In this document: positions 56,301 through 64,000 of the stretch, one piece after another | Layout: each line of letters begins with the position of its first letter | Numbering within the stretch: the first letter of the stretch is position 1 | Position numbers and translations under genes: made by a program | From: Planctomycetaceae bacterium | Lineage (GTDB): Bacteria; Planctomycetota; Planctomycetia; Pirellulales; Lacipirellulaceae | Assembly (NCBI GenBank): GCA_002702655.1 | Contig: PABB01000008.1 | Location: 1 to 64,000, forward strand | Direction: 5' to 3' | DNA length: 64,000 nt | The notes under the pieces: model-generated | Seen by the model: the letters and a program-made list of their open reading frames with translations, nothing else | Told to the model about the DNA's origin: nothing | The model's database searches: none

Positions 56301-58528
56301 CCGGCTCCTTTTCGCCCAATGCGATACTCTACACCGGACCGTTTCAGGTCACGGAGAATGCATTAATCACGGCGCGGGCCTACGACCCCTCGCATCTTGT
56401 CGCTGAAAGCTCGGTTTTCAGCGGTCACTCGAAGCAGGCCGTGGTGATCAGCCGGCCCAACATTGTCGTGAGCGAGATCAATTACCATCCTCACGATGCC
56501 AACCCGGTACCGGGTCTCGGCGAACTGGACCTTGAAGACAACCAGTTTGAATTCATCGAGCTAGTCAACCTGAGCTCGACCACGACCGCCCAGTTGATCG
56601 GCGTGCAGCTCACAGGGGAGCTTGAGTATCAATTCACCGGCGACAGCGCCATCACGGAACTGGCGCCGAACGGACGCCTCGTGCTGGTTCGCAATCAGGC
56701 GGCGTTTGAATCGCGCTACGGCACGGGACTGCCGATCGCCGGGGAGTTCGCCAACAGTTCAGGGCTGTCGAGCACCGAAGAGATTCACTTGGTGGACGGC
56801 ACCGGGAGCACGATTCAGCGGTTTACCTATTCCGATGGCGGGGACTGGCCGGGGCGAGCGGACGGCAAGGGCAGCTCGTTGGTCGTCATCGATCTCGGCG
56901 GCGACTTCGACGATCCCGAGAACTGGCGGAGCAGCACCGCCTTTGGCGGGACGCCGGGGGCCGCCCCGCTTCCCAACACTCCGGACGTCGTCGTCAATGA
57001 AGTGTTAGCTCATACCGACGCGCCTGTGCTCGATACGATTGAGCTGCTCAATGTGAGCGGCGCTGCGGTCGATATCGGCAACTGGTGGCTCTCCGACAGC
57101 AACAACATTTATTTCAAGTATCAGATCGCCGCGGGCAGCACCCTGGCAAGCGGGGCCTACCTCACCTTCAACGAAAGCCAATTCAATGTCGGCGCGAACT
57201 CATTTGGGCTGTCAGCCGGCGGCGACGATGTTTGGCTGATCGAGGTCGATGGTTCCGGCAGGCCGATCCGGTTTGCCGACCGTGTGGAGTTTGACGCCAC
57301 GCTGAGCGGCGTCTCGCTGGGCCGCATCCCAAACGGCAATGGCGAGTTGTTCCCGCTGACCGCGACCTCGCTGGGCAGCGCTAATGGAGCCCACCGTCCC
57401 GGGGCCATCGTCATTTCAGAGCTGCACTACCATCCAGCTCCTCCTCCCGGCGGCAGCACAATTACCGAGAAACAGCTTGAGTTTGTCGAACTGACCAATC
57501 GCTCAGGCGGCTCGATCCTCCTCACCGACTGGAGGCTGCGAGGGGGTGTTGACTTCGACTTTCCTGCCGGGACGACGCTTGCCAACGGGGGGCGGCTGGC
57601 ACTCGTCTCGTTCGATCCCAGCAATGCAACGCTCGCCGCCGAGTTTCGCGCAACTTACGGCATTTCTGACAGCGTCAACTTACTGGGCCCATGGACGGAC
57701 GGCTCGCTAGGTAACGGCGGCGGCTCCGTAAGACTCCTTGCGCCCACGGAGCCGCCCGCGGGCGATCCGGGGCCTGTCCATTACCTGGTCGATCGAGTGA
57801 TCTACGATGACGCCGCTCCCTGGCCGACCGGCGCCGATGGCACGGGCCAATCGCTTCATCGCTCAAGTACCGAGAACTACGGCGACCTGGGAGCTAGCTG
57901 GAATGCTGCGATTCCCTCGCCGGGCGGTGCACAAGCGGCAGGCACGCCTGGCGATTTCGATGGAGATTCGGATGTTGACGGTTCAGACCTTCTCGCTTGG
58001 CAGCGCGGATTTGGGATCACCAGCGGCGCCGCAGTGAGCGGCGGCGATGCGAATGGCGACGGCGCGGTCGGCGCAGCTGATCTCTCATACTGGCAAGCGA
58101 ACTATGGCGCCAGTGCGGTCGTTGGGACTGTGGCTGCCCTGGTGGATGCTGATGATTCCATTGACGCGGTCGCCTTGGCCACAATCACAACCTCGAGTTC
58201 CCGCTCACCTGAAAACTCCCAATTCAATGAAGTCAGCCAAACCAAGGCGTTGGAACAGGCGTCCATGGTCATCTGGTGGTTGCATGCGCCTGTCCCAGCC
58301 GACGCCGCGCGCGGCCCTTCGCCGGAAGCCCCACAAGCCTCGTCGCCTGAAGTGGTAGAACGCAGCACGCGCGACCGCGCTATCGAAGACGTGTTCTTGT
58401 CACAAGTCTCTCGCAGACGGATAGCTGCAGACTCTTTGACTTGGTTGGACGAAGCAGAGTCAGCTTCGTTCGCAACGGCTGTTGCGGACGACCCCTGGCG
58501 GATTGATGACATTGGGGTTCCCCTCTGA
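53396..58528 (+). CDS. Giant secreted LTD/CotH/dockerin-like protein
   Basis: Predicted 1710 residues, related in layout to the protein at 1512. The N-terminus KKRSLTFETLEPRVVLS is a LEPR-like motif. Order: lamin-tail domain (20-155), chitobiase-C-type module (190-250, IRYTTNGAIPTA), CotH kinase-like domain (285-740, IRGRSSQGWAKKQYALEIWG), second chitobiase-C module (YYTLDGTDPR, about 765), jelly-roll-like module (800-960), three more lamin-tail domains beginning near 1020, 1195 and 1335 (ISELHYHPA), and a dockerin-like pair near 1518-1570 (DFDGDSDVDGSDLLAWQR). No PEP-CTERM. Alternative starts at 53372, 53357 and TTG 53291 exist. Probable role in surface attachment; enzymatic activity unproven. 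Confidence 0.87.
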   Translation: MHKKRSLTFETLEPRVVLSTAPLITEFMAVNDSTLADGDGNSSDWIEIHNPTGSAIDLAGWHLTDNAANLDKWTFSAAPQSVIPAGEYLVVFASGQETETYIDGGGNLHTDFALSGSGEYLALVDPAMTVVHEYAPTFPEQAADISYGLRETGGVYDLGQQTYFSDPSPGEDNGLGAGTVEFSRSGGTFSTNFSLALATDHPTASIRYTTNGAIPTASSTLYTGPLFVASSTRIRAAAFVGSIAQGPTQSESFIKIGSTLTNFRGTGQAFESNLPLIVFDSFGNGAVDFESDDFVPASAVFIDPGEDGVTVITDPAQYAGRTGMHIRGRSSQGWAKKQYALEIWGEGHSDTGILPGSATDDLDVSLFGLPAESDWVLNGPFSDKTQLNNYLTFQWGTEMGLEAPRTKLVEVFVNANGGDVHYGADYRGTYVLLEKIKVGDNRVDIAKLEPTDLSEPEITGGYIWKKDKTESSQGDVWWTSSAGVDYRSVEPDEHDATPWGVAQRNWLIDHINEFESVLYGPNFQDPEIGYAKYIDVDSWVNMWIVAEMTKNVDGFRLSTYFYKDRGGKIVQGPLWDYNLSLSNASFALQASYPEGWLHDGYSNDGNILNDSGNYPYWRRLFQDPDFVQRIIDRWQELRETVLHPAKMNVDIDAAVALVTNGNPNPGAGVHTDPVSRNFSRWTGVNGYGADTYQWPNAFFYNSDGTKIGSFPDNSPVGTGSPEVYSDYIDIMKWFVGERFDWIDEQYVESPLIVVAGDVATLSAPAGDIYYTLDGTDPRAKTNASTNEETLLAAGSQVAVHVPSNGSLGTRWTAVGFNDASWLHGAGGVGYETTSTNYGPYFNLDVEAEMFGNPLTPAAYVRAPFTINGSLPDYDYLTLQIQYDDGFVAYLNGTEVARSDNLPPTVAWNDRTTNDHPDNQAEQFLSFDLSAHLGLLQAGQNVLAIHGVNNGSGSSDFLISPRIVAGMGATGSFSPNAILYTGPFQVTENALITARAYDPSHLVAESSVFSGHSKQAVVISRPNIVVSEINYHPHDANPVPGLGELDLEDNQFEFIELVNLSSTTTAQLIGVQLTGELEYQFTGDSAITELAPNGRLVLVRNQAAFESRYGTGLPIAGEFANSSGLSSTEEIHLVDGTGSTIQRFTYSDGGDWPGRADGKGSSLVVIDLGGDFDDPENWRSSTAFGGTPGAAPLPNTPDVVVNEVLAHTDAPVLDTIELLNVSGAAVDIGNWWLSDSNNIYFKYQIAAGSTLASGAYLTFNESQFNVGANSFGLSAGGDDVWLIEVDGSGRPIRFADRVEFDATLSGVSLGRIPNGNGELFPLTATSLGSANGAHRPGAIVISELHYHPAPPPGGSTITEKQLEFVELTNRSGGSILLTDWRLRGGVDFDFPAGTTLANGGRLALVSFDPSNATLAAEFRATYGISDSVNLLGPWTDGSLGNGGGSVRLLAPTEPPAGDPGPVHYLVDRVIYDDAAPWPTGADGTGQSLHRSSTENYGDLGASWNAAIPSPGGAQAAGTPGDFDGDSDVDGSDLLAWQRGFGITSGAAVSGGDANGDGAVGAADLSYWQANYGASAVVGTVAALVDADDSIDAVALATITTSSSRSPENSQFNEVSQTKALEQASMVIWWLHAPVPADAARGPSPEAPQASSPEVVERSTRDRAIEDVFLSQVSRRRIAADSLTWLDEAESASFATAVADDPWRIDDIGVPL

Positions 58529-58559
58529 ACCTTGTCCAGTCTTCCTGGGAGAATCGCCC

Positions 58560-58812
58560 GCGGCGCGAGCAAGCGGGCCGAGCGTCGCAACCACGTTTGG
58601 AGCTATGACCTATGGGTGAACCGGACCGAGTCGAATCGCAGGCTGCGGCTGCTGGCGGTGATCGACGGGTTGCCCCGCGAAAGCCTGGCGATCGAGTTCG
58701 ACTGGCCGATCACGTCGTCGCAAGTGATCGACGTGTTGCGGTATCTGTTGGTCGTCCGCGGAGCCCGGAGCATCTGCGCAGCGATACAGGTCCCTCGTTC
58801 GTCGCCCGCTGC
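58560..58812 (+). pseudogene. IS3-family transposase remnant with frameshift
   Basis: One frame reads NHVWSYDLWVNRTESNRRLR then LLAVIDGLPRESLAIE, matching the core of IS3 OrfB, with the first catalytic Asp in WSYD. At about 58757 the similarity moves to another frame: RSPEHLRSDTGPSFVAR, the second Asp block. The third catalytic residue is missing. No IS ends could be identified. The rest of 58529-58994 holds no gene. Confidence 0.8.
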
Positions 58813-58994
58813 CGCTCTCGATTGATCATCAGCGGCGCCGTGACGCTTGTTCACCGCCTGCGCGTAGTCACGCGGAAGATCCAACTCGTGGCTCAAATCG
58901 ATTCCCGGGGAGGCTGACGTCAAATTGACCTAGCAAGCGTCCCGATTCGGATCCGGTCGTCCAACGACGAGCCCTCAACGGGATATCCAACGGT

Positions 58995-61900
58995 TCATTT
59001 TCTTGCGTCGGCAGCGCGGCGGTCGGCGCGTGAGCGTTGCCGACTGGCGACAAGCAATAAGCCCCCTAGGGCAGTCAATAGCCCCCCAGCCGTCGGCTCG
59101 GGCACGGATGACGAAGCAACTCGTGCCCCGACGCCCATACCAAACTCGGCCTGCCAGGCGGTGATCAGCGAAGGATTGGTGCGTTGAATCGCCAAGAAAT
59201 CGGCCCCGTCCACATCGCCGTCGGGCTCGGTGTCGGCGAGTAGGCCGGCGGTGAACAGCACCACATCGTTGCCGTCGCCGCCGTCGTAGTCGATGAACAG
59301 ATCGACGCCGCCGAAATTGCCGACCAGCGCGCCGTCCGCGAGACCGGTAAATGCGCCATTGGCAGTGCCCTCGATGTCGAGGATCTCGAATTGGTCGCCG
59401 CTGGCCAAAGTGAAACCATGGACCTGAACGTCGAGCGCTCCCCCCAGCGTCGCATTGCCGCCGATCAGCAGCGAGTCGAAGTTGTTGAGTCCGTTGAGGT
59501 CGATTCCGAGCGAGCCGCTCGCGGAGAGGGCAATGCCATTTGCGAAGTTTGCGGAGCCGACGATCTCGATGTCGCCGTCAATGTTGGCGACGGCGCCGGC
59601 GATGGTTGAATCGATGACGACGAGTTGACCGTTATTCGTCAGGCCGTCTACCCCGGTGAATGCGACATTGGGGGTGTTCGAAATCACCAGCAAACCATTG
59701 TTCATCGCACTATCGGCCTGCAGGACGCCGCGAATCACATTCAGATCGCTGCCCGTGTCGACGGTCAGACCGTTGTTCGGCACGCAGAGCGATTCGTCGT
59801 CGTCGATGACGAACGAAGTTCCCAGCAATCCCGTGGCGCCGACTGAAACGTTCTGGTTGGTAAAGTTGAGCGTACCGGCGTCGAAGTCGACATTGGCGAA
59901 GCTCGCATTGGAGATGCCGCCCACGCTCAACGTACCGCCATTGACTCGCAGCGGTGCGCTGAGCACGGCGACGGCGTCAATCGCCAGATGCTGACCGGCG
60001 TGCAAAGTCGTCGGTCCGCCGCCGAATAGATTGTCCAGGAGCGATGAGTCGATGGTATTCCCCGTGCTGTTGGTTAAGCGGACGACGCCGCTGTTAAAGG
60101 TGAACGTCGGACTTCCGGGCCGGCTCGCGTCCGCAAAATCCTGGAACAGAAAGGCGTCCGTTGCCAACTCGCCGCCGTTGAGCGTGACTGTGCCGCGGTC
60201 TTTGATCACGGTGGTTCCCGTGACGTCGACCAGGCCGTTGGCCAAGATGTTGACAGTCCCGCTGCCGCTGGTTTGGCTGCCCGAAATCGAAAGATCTTCC
60301 GTACCGGCGATGTAGAGGCTGTTGCCGACGTCCCATCTGGCGGGAGCGCCAGCCCCGCCGATGTTGGCGACGCCAGTGCTCGTCGAAAAGCGTCCGACGA
60401 AGGCCTGGTCGCCGTTGGTCACGGCGCCGCCGTCAGCCAGATTGAGCGTCCCGGTCGCGCCTGTACTGCTGGCCCCCACGGAGAGAGCGCCCGCGACCTC
60501 AAATCGCGCATCGGCGCCCGCGACGTTTATCGTGCCCGTGCCGTTTCCTAAAGCTCCGACTTCAGAGAACTCTGTCAGCGTGATCAAGCCGCCGTTGGTG
60601 ATATTGACGATGCCGCTGGCGCCGTTTTGCTGGCCGAGTTCAAGATAGCGGGCCTCGATCAGCGAGCCCGCGCCGTCGACGTCGATCTGGCCGTGGGCGT
60701 TGGCTTCGTCGCCGACCACGACGAAGCCTTGGCTCGTGACGACGTTGCTGCCGTCGCGCTGCACGGCTTGCAGCACTGCACCGTCGAGCACCTCCAACTT
60801 GGCGCGGCTTGAAGTGCTGCCGCCGTTCAGGCCGACGCTAATGCGTTCCGTGTCGAAATAGTCGAGCCGACTGCCGGCGCCGGTGATCGTGAGACTGGAA
60901 CCGTCGCTGGCAGCGCCGTTGCCGATGATCACTCGCCGATTGGTAATGTTAGCGTCGGGGTTGAAGGCGGCGTTGACCTGTCCGGCGCCGCTTATCGTGG
61001 CGGCGCCGCGCCCTTGGTTGCCAACGACGAAGGCGCCGTCGATATTCACGGTGGAACCTGCACCGTCCACGGTGAGATCGACCGTCTGGGCGTTGCCGGA
61101 GGTCGAATTCAACCAGATCGCTTCTGCGTCGAGCCGTCCGCCGGCCAGAACATCCACCTCGCCTCCTCCAACGCTGCCGATCGTCGTAATGTCGTTGATC
61201 GTGTTTCCAGGACCATTGTCGCTGAAATCGGCGACCGAGCCGACGCCGGTGACAGTCAGCGAACCGCTCGAAGTGCCGTTACCGCCGATGATCGTGTCGA
61301 GCGCCGACGTGAGGAGACCGCCGTTTTGCACAGTCACGCTGCCGGAGCCGCCGGCGTTGGCGACGTCGTTGCGTCCGCCAATGAAGAAGTTGCCGCTATT
61401 GCCCGCGCCAATATTGACGGTGGCGGCGTCGACAATCAGCGTGCCGTCGCCATCGCCTTGGTAGCCAATCCAGGAGTCGCCGTTGGTGACTAATACGCCG
61501 GAGTCGCTAATCGTGGCGTGCCCTGTGCCATTGGTCGCGACAATGAAGTTCGTTGTCGCGCTGAGCTGACTGCCGGCGCCGGTGACCAGCAATGTGCCAT
61601 CGGCGCCGGCGCTTGAGCCAATGCGAGGGCGGGCCGCAGCGAGCGTCGCGCCGCTGCGGATCTCCAATGTTCCCTTGCCAAGCTCGCCCGCAAACACAAC
61701 GTCGGCGACAGTCGCCGAGACGTTCGCGCCATCGAGCACGACCGTGTTGTCCATCGCGTTTGCGGCGTTGGCGCCGATGCGCAGGTCGCTGCCGACGCTC
61801 AATTCGCCAGCGCCGTTGGCCGTGCCTGTCAGGTCTTGGCCGATGAATAACTGCCCCAATCCGATGTTGCCAACGTAAAGGTCATTTGCCGTTTCCAGCC

Positions 61901-62939
61901 GCGAGGCGTTGGTTCCGCTGCCGAACACGGCGACCCGGCCGCTGCCGCCGGCATCGCCGAGGGTCATGTCATTGGAGTTGCTGCGCACAAGACCGCCGGC
62001 TTCTACCGAGAGAGTGGCTGTGCCGAGGTTGCCGATTTCGATGCGGGCGGCCTGCCACTGTGAGCCGTCGCCGTTGACCGTGACGTCGCCGGTGCTGTCG
62101 GCGGCTTGGGCGACGAACGCGTCGGGGGTCGTGCCGAGACTGCCGTCCATCCGTCCGCCCGCCGAGATCATCAGATGTCCGGCGCCGCTTTCGCCAACGA
62201 AAAGATCCTCGACGATGACGGCGGAATTCGGGCCGATAATGTTAAGCGTGCCTTCGCCCGTAGCGGCGAAACCCAGTGAGATATCAGCAGCGCCCTCCGT
62301 ATCGGTCGTTCGAACCCGTCCCCCATCGGTCACGTTCATCGTGCCGGCACCTGCATTGCCAATGAATATGCCAAACGCCGCGCCCGTCGCATCTGCGGTC
62401 AAGATCGAGTTTGCGCCGTCGACATTCACTTCGCCCACCGAACCGGCATCGTCGCCGACGTAAAGATTCGCGCTCGTAAAGTCGCCGCCGCTGTTGACCA
62501 TGAGCGCACCGAAACCGGTGTCGCCCACGGTCGCGTCGCCGACGCTATCCCACGCCATTCCGCCCGCACCGTTGACAATCACCAGCGCACTGTCGCCCAG
62601 GCTGCTGGCAGCGACGTCGTCGATTGTCACTGTGCCATTGTTGTTGAGCTGCACGCCGCCAAAGCCGATGAACTCAACAACTCCGTCAGTGAACGTCATA
62701 TTGTCGGCCTGCGCCAGCCCCGCCGAGGCCAACACGACGTCCACGTTGAGGGCGACCAGATTGGGCCCAAACGACACGTCGACGCCCAACGTCGGAACGG
62801 CGTTGGGATTCCAGTTCGTTGACGTGATGTATCCGTGCGTCCCCGTGGCTTGATTCCACTGCAGAGGTTGCGACCACCCTTGCCGCGCCGTGATCGCGAG
62901 AATCGTACAAAAGACCGCCGATCTCAATTTGCAGTGCAT
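58995..62939 (-). CDS. Giant PEP-CTERM beta-solenoid repeat protein
   Basis: Predicted 1314 residues. Start at 62939 has GGGGGA upstream and a signal peptide (LRSAVFCTILAITARQGWS). About 1150 residues consist of repeats of about 25-60 residues with patterns such as VNGAGGMAWDSVGDATVGD, LMVNSGGDFTSANLYVGD and ITGAGSRLDYFD, typical of autotransporter passenger-type beta-solenoids. There is no outer-membrane barrel. A dockerin-like half (DGDVDGADFLAIQR) and a PEP-CTERM tail (VPEPTAGGLLTALGGLLLVA, then Arg-rich) end it. It is a likely adhesin or surface coat protein sorted by exosortase. It is larger than, but similar in kind to, the proteins at 43531 and 46117. Confidence 0.87.
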   Translation of the reverse strand: MHCKLRSAVFCTILAITARQGWSQPLQWNQATGTHGYITSTNWNPNAVPTLGVDVSFGPNLVALNVDVVLASAGLAQADNMTFTDGVVEFIGFGGVQLNNNGTVTIDDVAASSLGDSALVIVNGAGGMAWDSVGDATVGDTGFGALMVNSGGDFTSANLYVGDDAGSVGEVNVDGANSILTADATGAAFGIFIGNAGAGTMNVTDGGRVRTTDTEGAADISLGFAATGEGTLNIIGPNSAVIVEDLFVGESGAGHLMISAGGRMDGSLGTTPDAFVAQAADSTGDVTVNGDGSQWQAARIEIGNLGTATLSVEAGGLVRSNSNDMTLGDAGGSGRVAVFGSGTNASRLETANDLYVGNIGLGQLFIGQDLTGTANGAGELSVGSDLRIGANAANAMDNTVVLDGANVSATVADVVFAGELGKGTLEIRSGATLAAARPRIGSSAGADGTLLVTGAGSQLSATTNFIVATNGTGHATISDSGVLVTNGDSWIGYQGDGDGTLIVDAATVNIGAGNSGNFFIGGRNDVANAGGSGSVTVQNGGLLTSALDTIIGGNGTSSGSLTVTGVGSVADFSDNGPGNTINDITTIGSVGGGEVDVLAGGRLDAEAIWLNSTSGNAQTVDLTVDGAGSTVNIDGAFVVGNQGRGAATISGAGQVNAAFNPDANITNRRVIIGNGAASDGSSLTITGAGSRLDYFDTERISVGLNGGSTSSRAKLEVLDGAVLQAVQRDGSNVVTSQGFVVVGDEANAHGQIDVDGAGSLIEARYLELGQQNGASGIVNITNGGLITLTEFSEVGALGNGTGTINVAGADARFEVAGALSVGASSTGATGTLNLADGGAVTNGDQAFVGRFSTSTGVANIGGAGAPARWDVGNSLYIAGTEDLSISGSQTSGSGTVNILANGLVDVTGTTVIKDRGTVTLNGGELATDAFLFQDFADASRPGSPTFTFNSGVVRLTNSTGNTIDSSLLDNLFGGGPTTLHAGQHLAIDAVAVLSAPLRVNGGTLSVGGISNASFANVDFDAGTLNFTNQNVSVGATGLLGTSFVIDDDESLCVPNNGLTVDTGSDLNVIRGVLQADSAMNNGLLVISNTPNVAFTGVDGLTNNGQLVVIDSTIAGAVANIDGDIEIVGSANFANGIALSASGSLGIDLNGLNNFDSLLIGGNATLGGALDVQVHGFTLASGDQFEILDIEGTANGAFTGLADGALVGNFGGVDLFIDYDGGDGNDVVLFTAGLLADTEPDGDVDGADFLAIQRTNPSLITAWQAEFGMGVGARVASSSVPEPTAGGLLTALGGLLLVASRQRSRADRRAADARK

Positions 62940-63772
62940 GACGCTATCCCCCGAGAAGCAACGAGTCGTTGTGCCAGCAGGCAGCGGGCACGAAGCAGAA
63001 GCCGAGCTATTGTTGACGCGCAACTGCGAGATCACAAGCGGTCCTGTGGCCAATGCGTGTTAATGCTTCGGTGAACGCGGAACAACATGCGGCAATTGTT
63101 CAGCCCCGAGACGGCGCCTGCGATCTCGGTGCTGACCTGCCCCAGGGATGGAACCGAATACCAAATCAAGTGGAGCGTGTCTCCCCGCCAGCCGGCTTCG
63201 CTTGCTGAGACGTTTGAGCTTCGACAGCGTGGCGATCATGTTGATTTCCAGGCTCATCAAGGCATGGCGGACAGTTGGCTGTCGCCGAGTCCTACGCCTC
63301 GGCAAGTGAGATCATCTCGTCAAGTGGTCCAAGTCGCACATCCGTGGCGTTGGGCGCTTGGCTCAGCGGGTCGGCATCGGCACAGAGGCGACCTCCGACA
63401 ATTCCCGTTTCTGGCTGCTGGAGGATTCCCGAGTCCGTTCGGTCGATGCAGCTTCAGCAAAGTTGCGTCACGCGATACTTTGTTCGAGCAGGCGCCGATA
63501 GCTGGCATTTCGGATTTCGTCCGAGTCGCTGCCTCCAAAAGGTGAACTGGTCCGCCAACCGGCCTTCAGCCACTGCATCGCAGCCGCTGTCGAATGGAAC
63601 GCGACGATTCGATGCCGCACTCTTGAACCGCCGCGCTGATAGTGCAGCGCGGCGTCTGCAGACGGGGACTGCACCTGCACGAAGCGGCCGCTTGCCATAG
63701 AATGAGTGGAGCACGAACCAATGGCGGACCGCATCTGCTTGAACCGATCCGGCCTGATTCGAAAGAGGCGCA
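62940..63772. other. Gene-poor region
   Basis: About 830 bases between divergent genes. Frames on both strands (to about 150 codons) are Arg/Ser-rich, overlap one another and show no recognised similarity. It may hold degraded sequence. No repeat, RNA gene or operator copy seen. Confidence 0.4.
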
Positions 63773-64000
63773 ATGGAGTTTCCTGAAGCCTTGTCAATTG
63801 CGACTGCTGCCGCCGAGCCGGGTGCTCGTGCGTCCGCCTGGGTGATGATCCTATTCGCCCTGGGAATGTTGGCCACGTACGTTGGCGTCGCCGTTGATAG
63901 TTTTCACAAGACCGTCGCGGCGTTGACGGGCGCCGTCGTGCTCGTCCCGTTGGCGCTGGCGTTAGGAGTCTTGCCCAATTACGACGCCACCTACGAGATA
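63773..64000 (+). CDS. Partial permease, likely SLC13/ArsB type (cut by window end)
   Basis: An ATG at 63773 with AGAGG five bases upstream opens a frame of 76 codons that runs off the window. It has a membrane helix (WVMILFALGMLATYVGVAVD), then FHKTVAALTGAVVLVPLALA and LGVLPNYDATYEI. The KTVAALTGA helix after the first segment resembles the start of ArsB/NhaD and SLC13 ion transporters. Only the first 5-10% of such a protein is visible, so the family call is tentative, but the open membrane frame is convincing. Confidence 0.7.
   Translation, partial: MEFPEALSIATAAAEPGARASAWVMILFALGMLATYVGVAVDSFHKTVAALTGAVVLVPLALALGVLPNYDATYEI

Noticed and set aside
63087-63545. 152-codon frame near the right end
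   Set aside because: No recognisable domain, atypical composition and several equally long frames overlap it on both strands.

Overview
The window looks like a piece of a high-GC planctomycete chromosome, probably order Pirellulales; the family is not decidable from this sequence. The evidence is the gene repertoire: DUF1559 prepilin-like proteins ending in an H-x9-DG motif, many PEP-CTERM exported proteins with dockerin-like repeats, very large secreted proteins that open with an LE.R..LS motif, several sulfatases and glycosidases, and long gaps between genes. No tRNA, rRNA, CRISPR array or replication origin was seen.

Region 1 (1-18.3 kb) holds an adenylate kinase, a 1387-residue LTD/CotH surface protein, a DUF1559 pseudopilin, an ECF sigma factor with a linked membrane protein, a run of PEP-CTERM exported proteins (a sugar dehydrogenase, a sialidase-like protein and three of unknown function), a TSUP permease, a formamidopyrimidine-DNA glycosylase and a calcineurin-like phosphoesterase. 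Palindromic repeats sit between these genes. Region 2 (18.3-30.2 kb) is mixed accessory DNA: a sulfatase with a HEAT-like tail, an IS5-type element whose transposase has an in-frame stop, small unknown genes, a truncated helix-turn-helix gene fragment followed by a strong terminator, a DUF1186/SEC-C protein, a Cys-rich small protein, a GH51 arabinofuranosidase, a DUF427 protein, a mini zinc ribbon and a SOUL haem-binding protein.

Region 3 (30.2-47.1 kb) is the most interesting. It looks like an alpha-mannan (possibly sulfated) utilisation locus without SusC/SusD: an exported GH92 alpha-mannosidase, a divergent GntR/LacI-type regulator, a cytoplasmic GH38 alpha-mannosidase, a sodium:solute symporter, a sulfatase with an unusual active-site motif and an exported GH99-like endo-mannosidase. 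These are followed by a unit of two paralogous PEP-CTERM proteins flanking a DUF1559 pseudopilin, closed by a strong terminator. Four copies of an 18-bp palindrome, consensus TAGACCAAwwTTGGTCTA, lie on or near predicted promoters of the GH92/regulator pair, the GH99-like gene and the PEP-CTERM/DUF1559 unit. I propose this is the operator of the local GntR protein and that it ties carbohydrate breakdown to a surface-structure operon.

Region 4 (47.1-64 kb) holds giant secreted proteins: a GH71/GH99-like protein with three copies of a beta-sandwich module, a NamZ-type (DUF1343) protein, a 1710-residue LTD/CotH protein related to the one in region 1, and a 1314-residue PEP-CTERM repeat protein. 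Remnants of IS110 and IS3 transposases lie between them. The first 76 codons of a probable SLC13/ArsB-type permease run off the right edge.
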